From NCBI RefSeq assembly GCF_015694345.1, contig NZ_JADQDC010000012.1, positions 50,119-114,118 of the forward strand: a stretch of 64,000 nucleotides of DNA, written 5' to 3'. Below are positions 18,528 through 26,096 of the stretch, one piece after another (the stretch's first letter is position 1; the number at the start of each line of letters is the position of its first letter). The translations under genes were made by a program, and so were the position numbers. The stretch is from Novosphingobium jiangmenense. Lineage in GTDB: Bacteria > Pseudomonadota > Alphaproteobacteria > Sphingomonadales > Sphingomonadaceae. The notes beneath the pieces are model-generated. The model had not been told where the DNA came from, made no database searches, and was given only the letters and a program-made list of their open reading frames with translations.

Positions 18528-19216
18528 GAACAGATGTCCGAAGCGATCTGCCCATCGGCCAGCCGCAAGATCCGCTTGCATCGCGCCGCCAGCGCCTCGT
18601 CATGGGTGACCATGATGAACGTCGCGCCTGCCTGCGCTGCGCGTGCGAACAGCAGGTCGGCCACGGCCTCGCCGGTCGCATGATCGAGATTGCCGGTCGG
18701 CTCGTCGGCAAACAGGATCGCCGGACTAGGCGCGAGCGCTCGCGCAATCGCCACGCGCTGTTGCTCTCCGCCCGAAAGCTGCGCCGGGTAGTGGTGGAGG
18801 CGATGGCCGAGCCCGACCGCCACCAGTTCTGCCTCAGCGCGCGCCATGGCATCGGCCTGTCCGGCCAGTTCCAGCGGCGTCGCCACGTTTTCCAGTGCGG
18901 TCATCGTCGGCAGCAGGTGAAAGGCCTGAAGCACGATCCCGATACGCCCGCGTCGGGCGGCGGCAAGGCCGTCCTCGTCGAGTGCCGTGAAATCCGCCCC
19001 TGCAACCTTCAGCGATCCGCCGCTCGCCCGCTCCAGTCCCGAAAGGATCGCCAGCAACGACGACTTGCCCGAACCCGATGGCCCAAGCAGCGCCAAAGTC
19101 TCGCCCGCGCTTACAGTGAGGTCGATCCTGCGCAGGATTTCCACCCGCGCCTCCCCGGTGCCGAGCGAGAGGGTGAGGGCCGAAGCGGCGATTACCGTTG
19201 TGCTGGAGCTTGTCAC
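18524..19216 (-). CDS. ABC transporter ATP-binding protein (YbbA/LolD-like)
   Basis: ATPase subunit of about 230 residues paired with the downstream permease. Walker A is GPSGSGKSS, the Q-loop is [14 protein letters not shown], the signature is [15 protein letters not shown] and Walker B is [17 protein letters not shown], characteristic of the LolD/MacB subfamily. The frame is open upstream, but GTG 19216 after GAGG gives the usual length; GTG 19225 is an alternative. The gene is divergent from the TesA-like lipoprotein, with less than 70 bases between starts. Confidence 0.92.
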   Translation of the reverse strand: MTSSSTTVIAASALTLSLGTGEARVEILRRIDLTVSAGETLALLGPSGSGKSSLLAILSGLERASGGSLKVAGADFTALDEDGLAAARRGRIGIVLQAFHLLPTMTALENVATPLELAGQADAMARAEAELVAVGLGHRLHHYPAQLSGGEQQRVAIARALAPSPAILFADEPTGNLDHATGEAVADLLFARAAQAGATFIMVTHDEALAARCKRILRLADGQIASDICS

Positions 19217-19284
19217 GGGCCTCACGTGGCATAGATTGGTTGCAGCGTGCAACCGGCACTTGGGGGCGCGCCCATGGAGTTTCA

Positions 19285-19968
19285 ATGCGACGCTTCGCCC
19301 TTGCCGCAACCCTTGTTCTCGCTGCCTGCTCGCCCGAGAAGACCCCCGAGCCCGCTGCCACCAGCGCCGCGCAGGCGTCGGCACCGATCCCGGCCGATGC
19401 GCCCGTCATTCTCGCCTTCGGTGACAGCCTCTACGCCGGCTACAAACTCAACCCGGGCGAGGGGTATCCGCCGCGCCTCGAAGCCGCGCTCAACGCAGGC
19501 GGCATTCCGGCAAAGGTCGTCAACGCCGGCGTCTCGGGCGATACCACTGCCGCCGCGCTCCAGCGCCTGCAGTTCACGCTCGACAACCAGCCGGTCAAAC
19601 CCGCCCTCGCTCTCGTCGGCCTCGGCGGCAACGACATGCTACGCGGACTACCGCCGGCGGAAACCCGGGCCAACCTCGATGCGATCCTGACCGAGTTCGA
19701 CAAGCGTGGCATCCCGGTTGTGCTGACGGGAATGCTTGCCGCCCCCAACCTCGGCGCGGATTACCAGGAGCAATTCAATCCCATCTGGCCCGAACTTGCG
19801 AAGAAACATAAGGCCGGGCTGGTCCCGTTCTTCCTCGCTCCGGTGCTTGGCAACAAGGCCCTGATGCTGGAGGACAATGTCCACCCCAACGCGCAAGGCG
19901 TGGACAAGATCGTCGCTGCGACAAAGGATCAGGTGGCCAAGGCGCTGAAGACAGCCATCGCCAAGTAG
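19285..19968 (+). CDS. tesA: SGNH-hydrolase lipoprotein, TesA-like arylesterase
   Basis: GDSL-type esterase/lysophospholipase of 227 residues, normally periplasmic. The four SGNH blocks are visible: FGDSLYAG (nucleophile Ser), the Gly in NAGVSGDTT, GLGGNDMLRG (oxyanion Asn) and DNVHPN (Asp-His pair). Unlike E. coli TesA, it begins with a lipoprotein signal (lipobox VLAAC, residues 12-16), so it is probably membrane-anchored. ATG 19285 begins the signal peptide. It is divergent from the ybbA/ybbP-like genes, the same neighbourhood as in E. coli. Confidence 0.9.
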   Translation: MRRFALAATLVLAACSPEKTPEPAATSAAQASAPIPADAPVILAFGDSLYAGYKLNPGEGYPPRLEAALNAGGIPAKVVNAGVSGDTTAAALQRLQFTLDNQPVKPALALVGLGGNDMLRGLPPAETRANLDAILTEFDKRGIPVVLTGMLAAPNLGADYQEQFNPIWPELAKKHKAGLVPFFLAPVLGNKALMLEDNVHPNAQGVDKIVAATKDQVAKALKTAIAK

Positions 19969-19971
19969 CGC

Positions 19972-21045
19972 TCAGAGCGAGTCCACGACCCCATCGCGCA
20001 CCGCCCAAACTGCGCTGGACCCGGCAATTTCGGCAAACGGCGCCATCTCGGTCCCCGTCATCCACACTTGCGCGCCACTCAGTGCCAGCCGCTCGAACAG
20101 CGCCGCGCGCCGTACCGGATCGAGGTGCGCGGCAATTTCGTCGAGCAGGAGCAGGCGAGGGCGCTCGCCCGCCGTCAATTCGGCATGGGCGAGGACAATG
20201 GCGATCAGCATCGCCTTCTGCTCGCCGGTAGAGCAATCGGCGGCAGGCGCGTTTTTCGCCGCCAGCGTCACTGCCAGATCATCGCGATGCGGCCCGCTCA
20301 GCGACCGTCCTGCCGTGCGATCCCGACGCCGACCCTCGCGCAGCACGGCGCGCAATGCGTCCGTCTCCAGCGGCACTTCGCTGGCATAGACTAAAGAAGG
20401 CCGCGCAAATGGCTGTTCCGGTACGGTTTCCAGCACGCGCCCAAGGTCCGCTACCAGTGCCGCCCGCGCCGCCGCCATCGCAGCGCCACTCTCCGCCATC
20501 TGCGCCTCGATGCCATCGAGCCACAACGGATCGGGTTCGGCAGGCTCCCCCAGCAGCCGGTTGCGTTCGCGCAGCGCCGTTTCATAGCGGGTGGCATTGC
20601 GCGCATGGGTGGGCTCGCGGGCCAGCACCAACCGATCCAGAAACCGCCGCCGGGACCCTGCGCTCTCCGCAAAGATCCGGTCCATTGCCGGGGTCAGCCA
20701 GGTGATCGAGAGCCATTCGCCCAGCCGCGCCGCCGGACCTTCCGCCCCGTTGATCCGCACCGCGCGTCGATTGGGAGCAGAGGCATCGGTGGACGTGCCG
20801 ATCTGCACCCCGCCGTCCTCCAGCTCCGCCGCCACAGCAAAGCCGCCGCCGCCATCACGCCCCGCCATCTCCGCAGGCTGCGCGCGCCGCAGGCCACGCC
20901 CCGGCGCCAGCAGGCTTACCGCCTCGAGCACATTGGTCTTGCCCGCCCCGTTCTCGCCCACCAGCACGTTGAACACACGCATCCCCTCCAGCCGCGTCGC
21001 GGCATGGTTGCGAAAATCGCGCAAGGTCAGGCGGGTGAGGGACAT
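19972..21045 (-). CDS. recF: DNA replication and repair protein RecF
   Basis: SMC-like ATPase that loads RecA at single-strand gaps with RecO and RecR. The 357-residue protein has Walker A GENGAGKTN (residues 30-38), the signature-containing SLSGPHRDDLAV and STGEQKAMLIA, and Walker B RLLLLDEIAAHLD. It stands alone rather than in a dnaA-dnaN-recF-gyrB cluster, as is common in alphaproteobacteria. It is convergent with tesA (three bases apart) and follows pspF on the same strand after 147 bases without any recognisable signal. Confidence 0.96.
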   Translation of the reverse strand: MSLTRLTLRDFRNHAATRLEGMRVFNVLVGENGAGKTNVLEAVSLLAPGRGLRRAQPAEMAGRDGGGGFAVAAELEDGGVQIGTSTDASAPNRRAVRINGAEGPAARLGEWLSITWLTPAMDRIFAESAGSRRRFLDRLVLAREPTHARNATRYETALRERNRLLGEPAEPDPLWLDGIEAQMAESGAAMAAARAALVADLGRVLETVPEQPFARPSLVYASEVPLETDALRAVLREGRRRDRTAGRSLSGPHRDDLAVTLAAKNAPAADCSTGEQKAMLIAIVLAHAELTAGERPRLLLLDEIAAHLDPVRRAALFERLALSGAQVWMTGTEMAPFAEIAGSSAVWAVRDGVVDSL

Positions 21046-21192
21046 TGTTGCGAGGCGTTACCGGGTTTCATTGACGGTGCAAGCAGGAGTGGTGTGGTGC
21101 GGATCTGCGGGGAAGGGGAAAGATTGTGAGAAATCCCTTCCTACTCCTCCGCGCCTCCCTGTTCCTTTGCGCCTCTGCGTGAAACAGCCCTT

Positions 21193-22221
21193 TCAGCCCT
21201 TCTCGCTCAACCCGTGCTTCTTCATGCAGTGGCGCAACTGGTCGTAGGTCAGCCCCAGAGCCTTGGCGGTCTGGCGCTGGTTGTAGCGATTGCGGCCCAG
21301 GTGGTGCTCGACGATGGCCCGCTCGTGCGCATCTACCGCCGCGCGCAAGTCCGCCACGCTGTCGAAGTCCGCTGAAGGCGCGGAGACTCGCACCGGCGCT
21401 GCCGCCTCGCTCTCTGCAACCTCGGGACGCATCGTAGCCACCGGCTTCCACGGGCTCTCGAACGGATCGAACTGCACGTGTCCGATGGGTTGGCTCCAGT
21501 CATCCCAGCGATAGACCGCGCGTTCCACCACGTTGCGCAGCTCGCGCACATTGCCCGGCCAGAGGTAGTCCTCCATCGCCTTTTGCACCGATGCGGCAAA
21601 GCCTGGCCATGAAACCCAGTGCAGTTCCGCCGCCATGCGTCGTCCGAAGTAATCGGCCAGTACCGCAATGTCGCCTTCGCGCACGCGTAGCGGGGGCAAG
21701 GTGATCACCTCGAAGCTCAGGCGGTCCAGCAGGTCGGCGCGGAAGCGGCCTTGCTCCGCCAGCTTGGGCAGGTCCTCGTTCGTCGCCGCCACGATGCGCA
21801 CGTCCACCCGCACCGGCTTGCTCGATCCGATCCGCGTGACCTCGCCATACTCGACCGCGCGCAGCAGCCGCTCCTGCGCGCCCATCGACAGCGTGCCGAG
21901 TTCATCGAGGAACAGCGTGCCCTTGTCCGCTTCCTCGAACCGCCCGGTCCGCGCCCGCGTTGCACCCGTAAAGGCTCCGGCTTCGTGCCCGAACAGTTCG
22001 GCCTCGATCAGTGTTTCGGGCAGGGCCGCGCAGTTCATCGTGACGAGCGGTTCCTGCCAGCGTGTCGACAGGCGGTGGAGGCGTTCGGCAATGAGTTCCT
22101 TGCCGGTCCCACGCTCGCCGATCACCAGCACCGGTCGGCGCATCGGCGCGGCGCGGCTGGCGCGTTCGACCGCGTCAAGGAACGCGCCCGATTGGCCGAT
22201 GAACTGAACTTCCCGATCCAT
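21193..22221 (-). CDS. pspF: Phage shock operon transcriptional activator PspF
   Basis: Sigma-54-dependent enhancer-binding protein of 342 residues. It lacks an N-terminal receiver domain, as PspF does, because PspA itself inhibits it. Walker A GERGTGKE is at residues 35-42, the sigma-54-contacting GAFTGA loop at 82-87, Walker B is TLFLDELG, and WPGNVRELRN is near residue 220. The C-terminal Fis-type helix-turn-helix is at about 310-338 (QRQTAKALGLTYDQLRHCMKK). It is divergent from the psp operon, whose promoter carries the matching -24/-12 element. Confidence 0.96.
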   Translation of the reverse strand: MDREVQFIGQSGAFLDAVERASRAAPMRRPVLVIGERGTGKELIAERLHRLSTRWQEPLVTMNCAALPETLIEAELFGHEAGAFTGATRARTGRFEEADKGTLFLDELGTLSMGAQERLLRAVEYGEVTRIGSSKPVRVDVRIVAATNEDLPKLAEQGRFRADLLDRLSFEVITLPPLRVREGDIAVLADYFGRRMAAELHWVSWPGFAASVQKAMEDYLWPGNVRELRNVVERAVYRWDDWSQPIGHVQFDPFESPWKPVATMRPEVAESEAAAPVRVSAPSADFDSVADLRAAVDAHERAIVEHHLGRNRYNQRQTAKALGLTYDQLRHCMKKHGLSEKG

Positions 22222-22321
22222 GCCGCAAGATTAGCGCATTTTCCCAAGTCTCGGCAAGAATTCCCAACATTAAAGGAGAGTGACAGCCCAAAAATGGCGG
22301 ATTTCTGCGCCAATCGCAGTT

Positions 22322-22337
22322 TGGCACACCCCTTGCT
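22322..22337 (+). promoter_or_regulatory. Sigma-54 (-24/-12) promoter of the psp operon
   Basis: TGGCACACCCCTTGCT matches the consensus TGGCACR-N4-TTGCW at every position. It lies in the 181-base pspF/psp intergenic region, 65 bases before the first small ORF and about 100 bases from the pspF start, leaving room for PspF upstream sites. Transcription start would fall near 22350. Confidence 0.93.
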
Positions 22338-22402
22338 CTACCATGAACATCCGGCAACGAGCCGGGACGAATTGCCAAGTAACCCGCCGAAAGGTCACGA
22401 AA

Positions 22403-22561
22403 ATGTACACCGCCCGCTTCTTCTCCACCTCGCTCGGCCGCGCCAGCCTTGCCAGCATCGGTGCGATGGTCGTGATGTGCTGCTTTGCCCTGACCCAGCA
22501 GGTGAACGCAGTTCCGACCGTCATGGCCTCCACCGCCGCCATCACCGGTGAGCTGGCATGA
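22403..22561 (+). CDS. Small single-span or secreted protein, first gene of the psp operon
   Basis: A 52-residue protein directly after the sigma-54 promoter. A basic N-terminus (TARFF...GRAS) precedes a hydrophobic segment of about 18 residues (LASIGAMVVMCCFAL) and a QQVNA site that could be a signal-peptidase cleavage or simply the membrane exit. No known family is recognised. Its TGA overlaps an ATG (ATGATG, 22558) of the frame that runs into pspA, pointing to translational coupling. Codon use matches the neighbours. Confidence 0.7.
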   Translation: MYTARFFSTSLGRASLASIGAMVVMCCFALTQQVNAVPTVMASTAAITGELA

Positions 22562-22710
22562 TGGCCGACGAACTCACCCCGATCCGTTCCGAGCGTCAGG
22601 AAGGCGGTCGCACCACCCGCCTCGACACGGAACTGGATCGCTTGCGCAATCTGGGCAACACTGGCGGCAATGGCCAGTTTCGGCCCTTCTTCAACCCCGG
22701 AGCCAACCTG

Positions 22711-23385
22711 ATGGGTATCTTCTCGCGGACTCGCGACATTATCGCCGCCAATTTCAACGACTTGCTTGATAAGGCGGACGATCCTGCCAAGATGATCCGG
22801 ATGATCATCATGGAGATGGAAGAGACGCTCGTGGAAGTCCGCGCCTCGGCTGCCCGCACCATCGCCGATCAGAAGGAAATGGGCCGCCACGTGTCCAAGC
22901 TGGAACGCCTCCAGGCCGATTGGGCGGAAAAGGCCCAGCTCGCGCTGTCGAAGGACCGCGAGGACCTCGCCCGTGCCGCTCTGGTCGAAAAGAAGAAGGC
23001 CGCCGACATGGCCGACCAGCTCAAGACCGAGATCACGGTGCTCGACGATGCGATGCGCGCCTACGAGCAGGACATCGAGAAGCTGCAGACCCGCCTGCGC
23101 GAAGCTCGCAGCCGCCAGACCGCGATCGCCGCGCGCCTCGAAAGCGCCGAGAACCGCGTCCGCCTGCGGTCCCTGCTCGCCAGCGAGCGCGTCGATGAAG
23201 CCATGGCCCGCTTCGACCAGCTCGAACGCCGCGTCGATTATGCCGAAGGCCGCGCCGATGCACTCAGCCTTGCCGATGGCAACTCGAAGCCCAGCCTCGC
23301 GGACGAGATCGCCGCGCTCGCCGGGCAGGACAAGATCGACGAGGAACTCGAAGCGATGAAGCGCCAGCTTGGAAAGGAAGGCTGA
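22711..23385 (+). CDS. pspA: Phage shock protein A (ESCRT-III-like)
   Basis: Membrane-binding coiled-coil protein that forms ESCRT-III-like assemblies and inhibits PspF. The 224 residues from MGIFSRTRDIIAANFN onward match PspA/IM30 end to end: amphipathic helix 1, DDPAKMIRMIIMEMEETLVEV, then long coiled coils, with LASERVDEAMARFDQLERRVD near residue 165. GGAG at 22699 serves ATG 22711. The frame is open upstream to ATG 22558, so a 51-residue N-terminal extension is possible (see findings). pspB follows after three bases. Confidence 0.96.
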   Translation: MGIFSRTRDIIAANFNDLLDKADDPAKMIRMIIMEMEETLVEVRASAARTIADQKEMGRHVSKLERLQADWAEKAQLALSKDREDLARAALVEKKKAADMADQLKTEITVLDDAMRAYEQDIEKLQTRLREARSRQTAIAARLESAENRVRLRSLLASERVDEAMARFDQLERRVDYAEGRADALSLADGNSKPSLADEIAALAGQDKIDEELEAMKRQLGKEG

Positions 23386-23388
23386 GTC

Positions 23389-23685
23389 ATGGAACCGGTG
23401 ATTGCCATAATTGCAATCTTTGTCGGCCTGCCATGGCTGATCCTGCACTACATCACCAAGTGGAAGACCGCCCCCACGCTCACCACCGGTGACGAGGCCC
23501 TGCTGGAGGAACTCTACCAGCTCGCCCGCCGCCTTGATGAGCGCATGGACACGGTCGAGCGCCTTGTCGCTGCCGACAACCCGGAATTCAAGCCGGCGCG
23601 GATCATGCACGACCGCGAGACCGACAACCAGAAACTGCGCGAACTGGATCGCCTTTTCGCCGAACAGGGAAGGACCTCGAAGTGA
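23389..23685 (+). CDS. pspB: Envelope stress membrane protein PspB
   Basis: Inner-membrane protein of 98 residues: one N-terminal helix (IIAIFVGLPWLILHYI), then a cytoplasmic coiled coil LARRLDERMDTVERLV, which corresponds to the R-x-x-LE-x-I coil of E. coli PspB (74 residues). Works with PspC to relieve PspA inhibition of PspF. The stop overlaps the pspC GTG (GTGA). The 25-residue C-terminal extension is longer than in enterobacteria. Confidence 0.88.
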   Translation: MEPVIAIIAIFVGLPWLILHYITKWKTAPTLTTGDEALLEELYQLARRLDERMDTVERLVAADNPEFKPARIMHDRETDNQKLRELDRLFAEQGRTSK

Positions 23686-24056
23686 ACAGCCCCCGCACCC
23701 GCTTCTATCGCGACAAGGTCAATGGCAAGTTCATGGGCGTCTGCGCCGGGATTGCCGACTACACCGGGGTCGATGCACTCTGGGTCCGCCTTGGCTTCCT
23801 GGTCCTGGCATTCTCGATGGGGTGGCCGTTCCTCGCCTACTTCGTGCTCGGCTTCCTCGCCAGCAAGAAGCCGCCGCATCTCTACGGCGACCGCCAGGAG
23901 CAGCAGTTCTGGCAGCGCGTCCGCCAGTCGCCCGCTCGCACCGCCCGGGAAGTCCGCGCCGAATTCCGTGACATCGATCGCCGCCTGGCCGATGTCGAAA
24001 GCTTCTACGTCAATTCCAACCCGCGCCTCTCGGCCGAAATCGAGAAGCTGCGCTAA
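23682..24056 (+). CDS. pspC: Phage shock protein C
   Basis: A 124-residue inner-membrane sensor. The PspC domain covers residues 1-65: FYRDKVNGKFMGVCAGIADYTGVDALWVRL, then a hydrophobic helix (FLVLAFSMGWPFLAYFVLGFLA). A cytosolic or periplasmic helical tail of about 60 residues follows, with EVRAEFRDIDRRLADVE coiled coil. GTG start overlaps pspB by four bases. PspC binds PspA under envelope stress in enterobacteria; the same role is assumed. Confidence 0.92.
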   Translation: MNSPRTRFYRDKVNGKFMGVCAGIADYTGVDALWVRLGFLVLAFSMGWPFLAYFVLGFLASKKPPHLYGDRQEQQFWQRVRQSPARTAREVRAEFRDIDRRLADVESFYVNSNPRLSAEIEKLR

Positions 24057-24086
24057 GCGCGCAAATGTCCTGAGGGGGACTGAACC

Positions 24087-24371
24087 ATGGGACCTGCAGA
24101 AATTGGCAGCCTGATACCGATCGTGGCGCTTTGCATTCCGATCGTCGCGATCTGGACCAAGCATCGCACCAAGATCGCCGAAATGCAGATCAAGGCGACC
24201 GCCGAACTGAGCGCCGAAAAGGCCGCGCAATACGCCCAGCACACCCGCGAACTCGAAGAACGTGTCCGCGTCCTCGAAGCCATCGTCACTGACAAGGGCT
24301 TCGATACCGCAGCGCAGATCGAAGCGCTCCGTCGCGATAGCGCCGCGCTCGAAGACCGGAGGCCGCAATGA
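24087..24371 (+). CDS. PspB-like small membrane/coiled-coil protein 1
   Basis: A 94-residue protein with an N-terminal membrane helix (IGSLIPIVALCIPIVAIW) and a charged coiled coil containing LEERVRVLEAIVTD and QIEALRR. The LE-x-I motif and topology correspond to PspB. AKAAQYA-type segments (AEKAAQYAQH) recur in the third member. AGGGGG precedes the ATG at 24087, 30 bases after pspC. The last four bases overlap the next gene. The family relation to PspB is inference from pattern and context. Confidence 0.8.
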   Translation: MGPAEIGSLIPIVALCIPIVAIWTKHRTKIAEMQIKATAELSAEKAAQYAQHTRELEERVRVLEAIVTDKGFDTAAQIEALRRDSAALEDRRPQ

Positions 24372-24670
24372 GCTGGGGCGGTCCCGAATTCGTCCTCGCG
24401 ATCATCGCCATCTCTACCGGCGGCTGGGTGATCAACAACTGGATCCGCGCGCGCCACGGCTATGCCCTTGAGGACGAGTGGGGCGGCAAGACCGACCGTG
24501 CCGACCAGGAGGCCTATGCCAAGTTGCGCGAGGAGAACGCCTTCCTGCGCGACCAGCTGGACCGGACGCACCAGCGCCTCGCGAATGTCGAAGCCATTGT
24601 CACCGACAGCGGCTTCGACGTTTCTCGCCAGATCGAGGCCCTGCGCCCGGCTCAGGAGAAAACGCAATGA
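24368..24670 (+). CDS. PspB-like small membrane/coiled-coil protein 2
   Basis: A 100-residue protein with one N-terminal helix (FVLAIIAISTGGWVINNW) and a coiled coil ending THQRLANVEAIVTDSGFD and QIEALRP. It shares VEAIVTD-GFD with the preceding protein. ATGA overlaps at both ends couple its translation to the genes before and after. Confidence 0.8.
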   Translation: MSWGGPEFVLAIIAISTGGWVINNWIRARHGYALEDEWGGKTDRADQEAYAKLREENAFLRDQLDRTHQRLANVEAIVTDSGFDVSRQIEALRPAQEKTQ

Positions 24671-24939
24671 ACGAGGACGTCATCCTGGCGCTGGTGTTCA
24701 TGGTGATCGTCCTGCCGATCGTGCTCGGCATCGGCTCGGACATCTACAAGCGGCGCCTTGCCTTCCGCGAACGCGAACTGGAACTGCTCTCGAAGCAGAC
24801 TGCCGAAAAGGCGGCCCAGTACGCCGCACAGGCCGAACGCCTCGAACAGCGCGTTCGCGTGCTCGAGCGCATCGCCACCGAGAACAACACCGACCTCGCG
24901 CTGCAGATCGAAAGCCTGCGCGACGTCAAGGTCAACTGA
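24667..24939 (+). CDS. PspB-like small membrane/coiled-coil protein 3
   Basis: A 90-residue protein: N-terminal helix VILALVFMVIVLPIVLGIG, then a coiled coil with AEKAAQYAAQAERLEQRVRVLERIATE and QIESLRD at the end (quoted in overlapping parts). AEKAAQYA and RVRVLE are shared with protein 1, so these two look like duplicates. The start ATG 24667 overlaps the previous stop (ATGA); longer upstream starts would overlap the previous gene fully. Confidence 0.8.
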   Translation: MNEDVILALVFMVIVLPIVLGIGSDIYKRRLAFRERELELLSKQTAEKAAQYAAQAERLEQRVRVLERIATENNTDLALQIESLRDVKVN

Positions 24940-24951
24940 GGAACCGCCCCG

Positions 24952-25197
24952 ATGTCCTTCTGGAGCGCCATGGTCGCCATCGTCGCGATCATCGCCTTTG
25001 CCAACGTGCGCATGAACCGCGACCGGCGCCACGGCGAGCGCGGGCCGATCGTCGATCATGACCCGGCCTATACCGCCAGCCTCGAACGCGAGGTTGCCGA
25101 CTTGCGCAAGCGGCTCGAAGTCCTCGAACGCATCGCCACCGACGAAGGCGAAACCCGCCGCCTCTCGCGTGAGATCGAATCCCTGCGCGACCGTTGA
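24952..25197 (+). CDS. PspB-like small membrane/coiled-coil protein 4
   Basis: An 81-residue protein with a short N-terminal helix (FWSAMVAIVAIIAFANV), a basic stretch (RMNRDRRHGER) consistent with a cytosolic side, then LRKRLEVLERIATDEGE and REIESLRD. The LERIATD block repeats that of protein 3. GAGGAA lies ahead of the ATG, 12 bases after the previous stop. Confidence 0.8.
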   Translation: MSFWSAMVAIVAIIAFANVRMNRDRRHGERGPIVDHDPAYTASLEREVADLRKRLEVLERIATDEGETRRLSREIESLRDR

Positions 25198-25230
25198 ACG
25201 GCGCGACGCAACTGCTGAGGAGTGACCGAC

Positions 25231-25443
25231 ATGACATCGGATATCGTCCTTGCCCTCTCCGGCCTCACCGGCCTTGCCATGGTCGCCCTTGCCGCGCTGC
25301 GCGGCTGGGACGGCTGGCTGGCGCTCAAGCGCATGGAACTCCAGCGCTCTGACACCGGCGATGCTGGCAGCCTGATCGAACTCGCCGACATGCGCGAACG
25401 CTTGCGCAAGCTTGAAGCCATCGCCTCGGGGGTGGACCTGTGA
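25231..25443 (+). CDS. PspB-like small membrane/coiled-coil protein 5
   Basis: A 70-residue protein: N-terminal helix VLALSGLTGLAMVALAAL and a short C-terminal coil MRERLRKLEAIAS. This is the shortest member, close in size and layout to E. coli PspB (R-E-R, LE-x-I). GAGGAG directly upstream selects ATG 25231 over a GTG at 25222. The stop overlaps the next GTG. Confidence 0.78.
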   Translation: MTSDIVLALSGLTGLAMVALAALRGWDGWLALKRMELQRSDTGDAGSLIELADMRERLRKLEAIASGVDL

Positions 25444-25616
25444 GCCGCCACACCGAAGGCGCCGCCAAGGCCGGCATCGGCCTCGGCTCGGCCATTGCCA
25501 TCACCATCTCGTGGAGCCTGCACAAGTCCATCGTCTGGGCGCTGGTCCACGGCGTCCTCTCGTGGATCTACGTGATCTGGTACGCTCTCACGCGCCCCGG
25601 TGGCCTTTCGGGCTGA
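25440..25616 (+). CDS. 58-residue two-helix membrane protein
   Basis: A short frame starting at GTG 25440, which overlaps the previous TGA as GTGA. The product has two likely membrane segments: AGIGLGSAIAITISWSL and SIVWALVHGVLSWIYVIWY. It has no coiled coil, unlike the preceding five. No family recognised. Spacing and composition suggest it is the last gene of the psp operon; sufE begins 50 bases later. Confidence 0.68.
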   Translation: MSRHTEGAAKAGIGLGSAIAITISWSLHKSIVWALVHGVLSWIYVIWYALTRPGGLSG

Positions 25617-25666
25617 TCGGCGCGCGGATGGTGGACGCACTCCGCCGCGCCCGCTAATGCGAGCCC

Positions 25667-26080
25667 ATGCGCAGCCTTGAAGACATCCTTGAAGAGTACG
25701 AATTCCTCGACGGCGACGAACGCTATCGACTGCTGATCGAACTCGGTCGCGAGCTCGAGGACATGCCTGACGCCCTGAAAACCGATGCCACGCTCGTGCG
25801 CGGCTGCTCGGCCAGCGTCTGGGTCTATCCCACGCAGGAAGGCGGCGGAAAGCTGCATTTCCTCGCCGACAGCAACGCCGCAATCACCAAGGGCATCGTC
25901 GCGCTCGTCCTCGCTGCCGTGCAGGACAAGCCTGCCGCCGAGGTCGCCGCAACCGACATCGCCGAGGAACTCGCCCCCTTCGACCTCAAGAAGCAGCTCT
26001 CTTCGAACCGCACGCAGGGCGTTCCCAACATGATCGCGCTGGTCCGCGAACACGCCGCGCGCATCGCCGCCACGGCTTGA
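25667..26080 (+). CDS. sufE: SufE family protein
   Basis: Sulfur-acceptor protein that takes persulfide from a cysteine desulfurase (SufS) for Fe-S cluster assembly. 137 residues; the acceptor Cys47 lies in VRGCSASVWV, the conserved motif, followed by LHFLADSNAAITKGIVAL and a C-terminal GVPNMI segment. No other suf genes are nearby. It may be co-transcribed with the following two genes (17-base gap, then a four-base overlap). Confidence 0.92.
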   Translation: MRSLEDILEEYEFLDGDERYRLLIELGRELEDMPDALKTDATLVRGCSASVWVYPTQEGGGKLHFLADSNAAITKGIVALVLAAVQDKPAAEVAATDIAEELAPFDLKKQLSSNRTQGVPNMIALVREHAARIAATA

Positions 26081-26096
26081 CGGCAGGGCAGGGGAC

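Noticed and set aside
22270..23610. 446-residue minus-strand frame opposite pspA-pspB
   Set aside because: Antisense to well-supported psp genes and without any motif.
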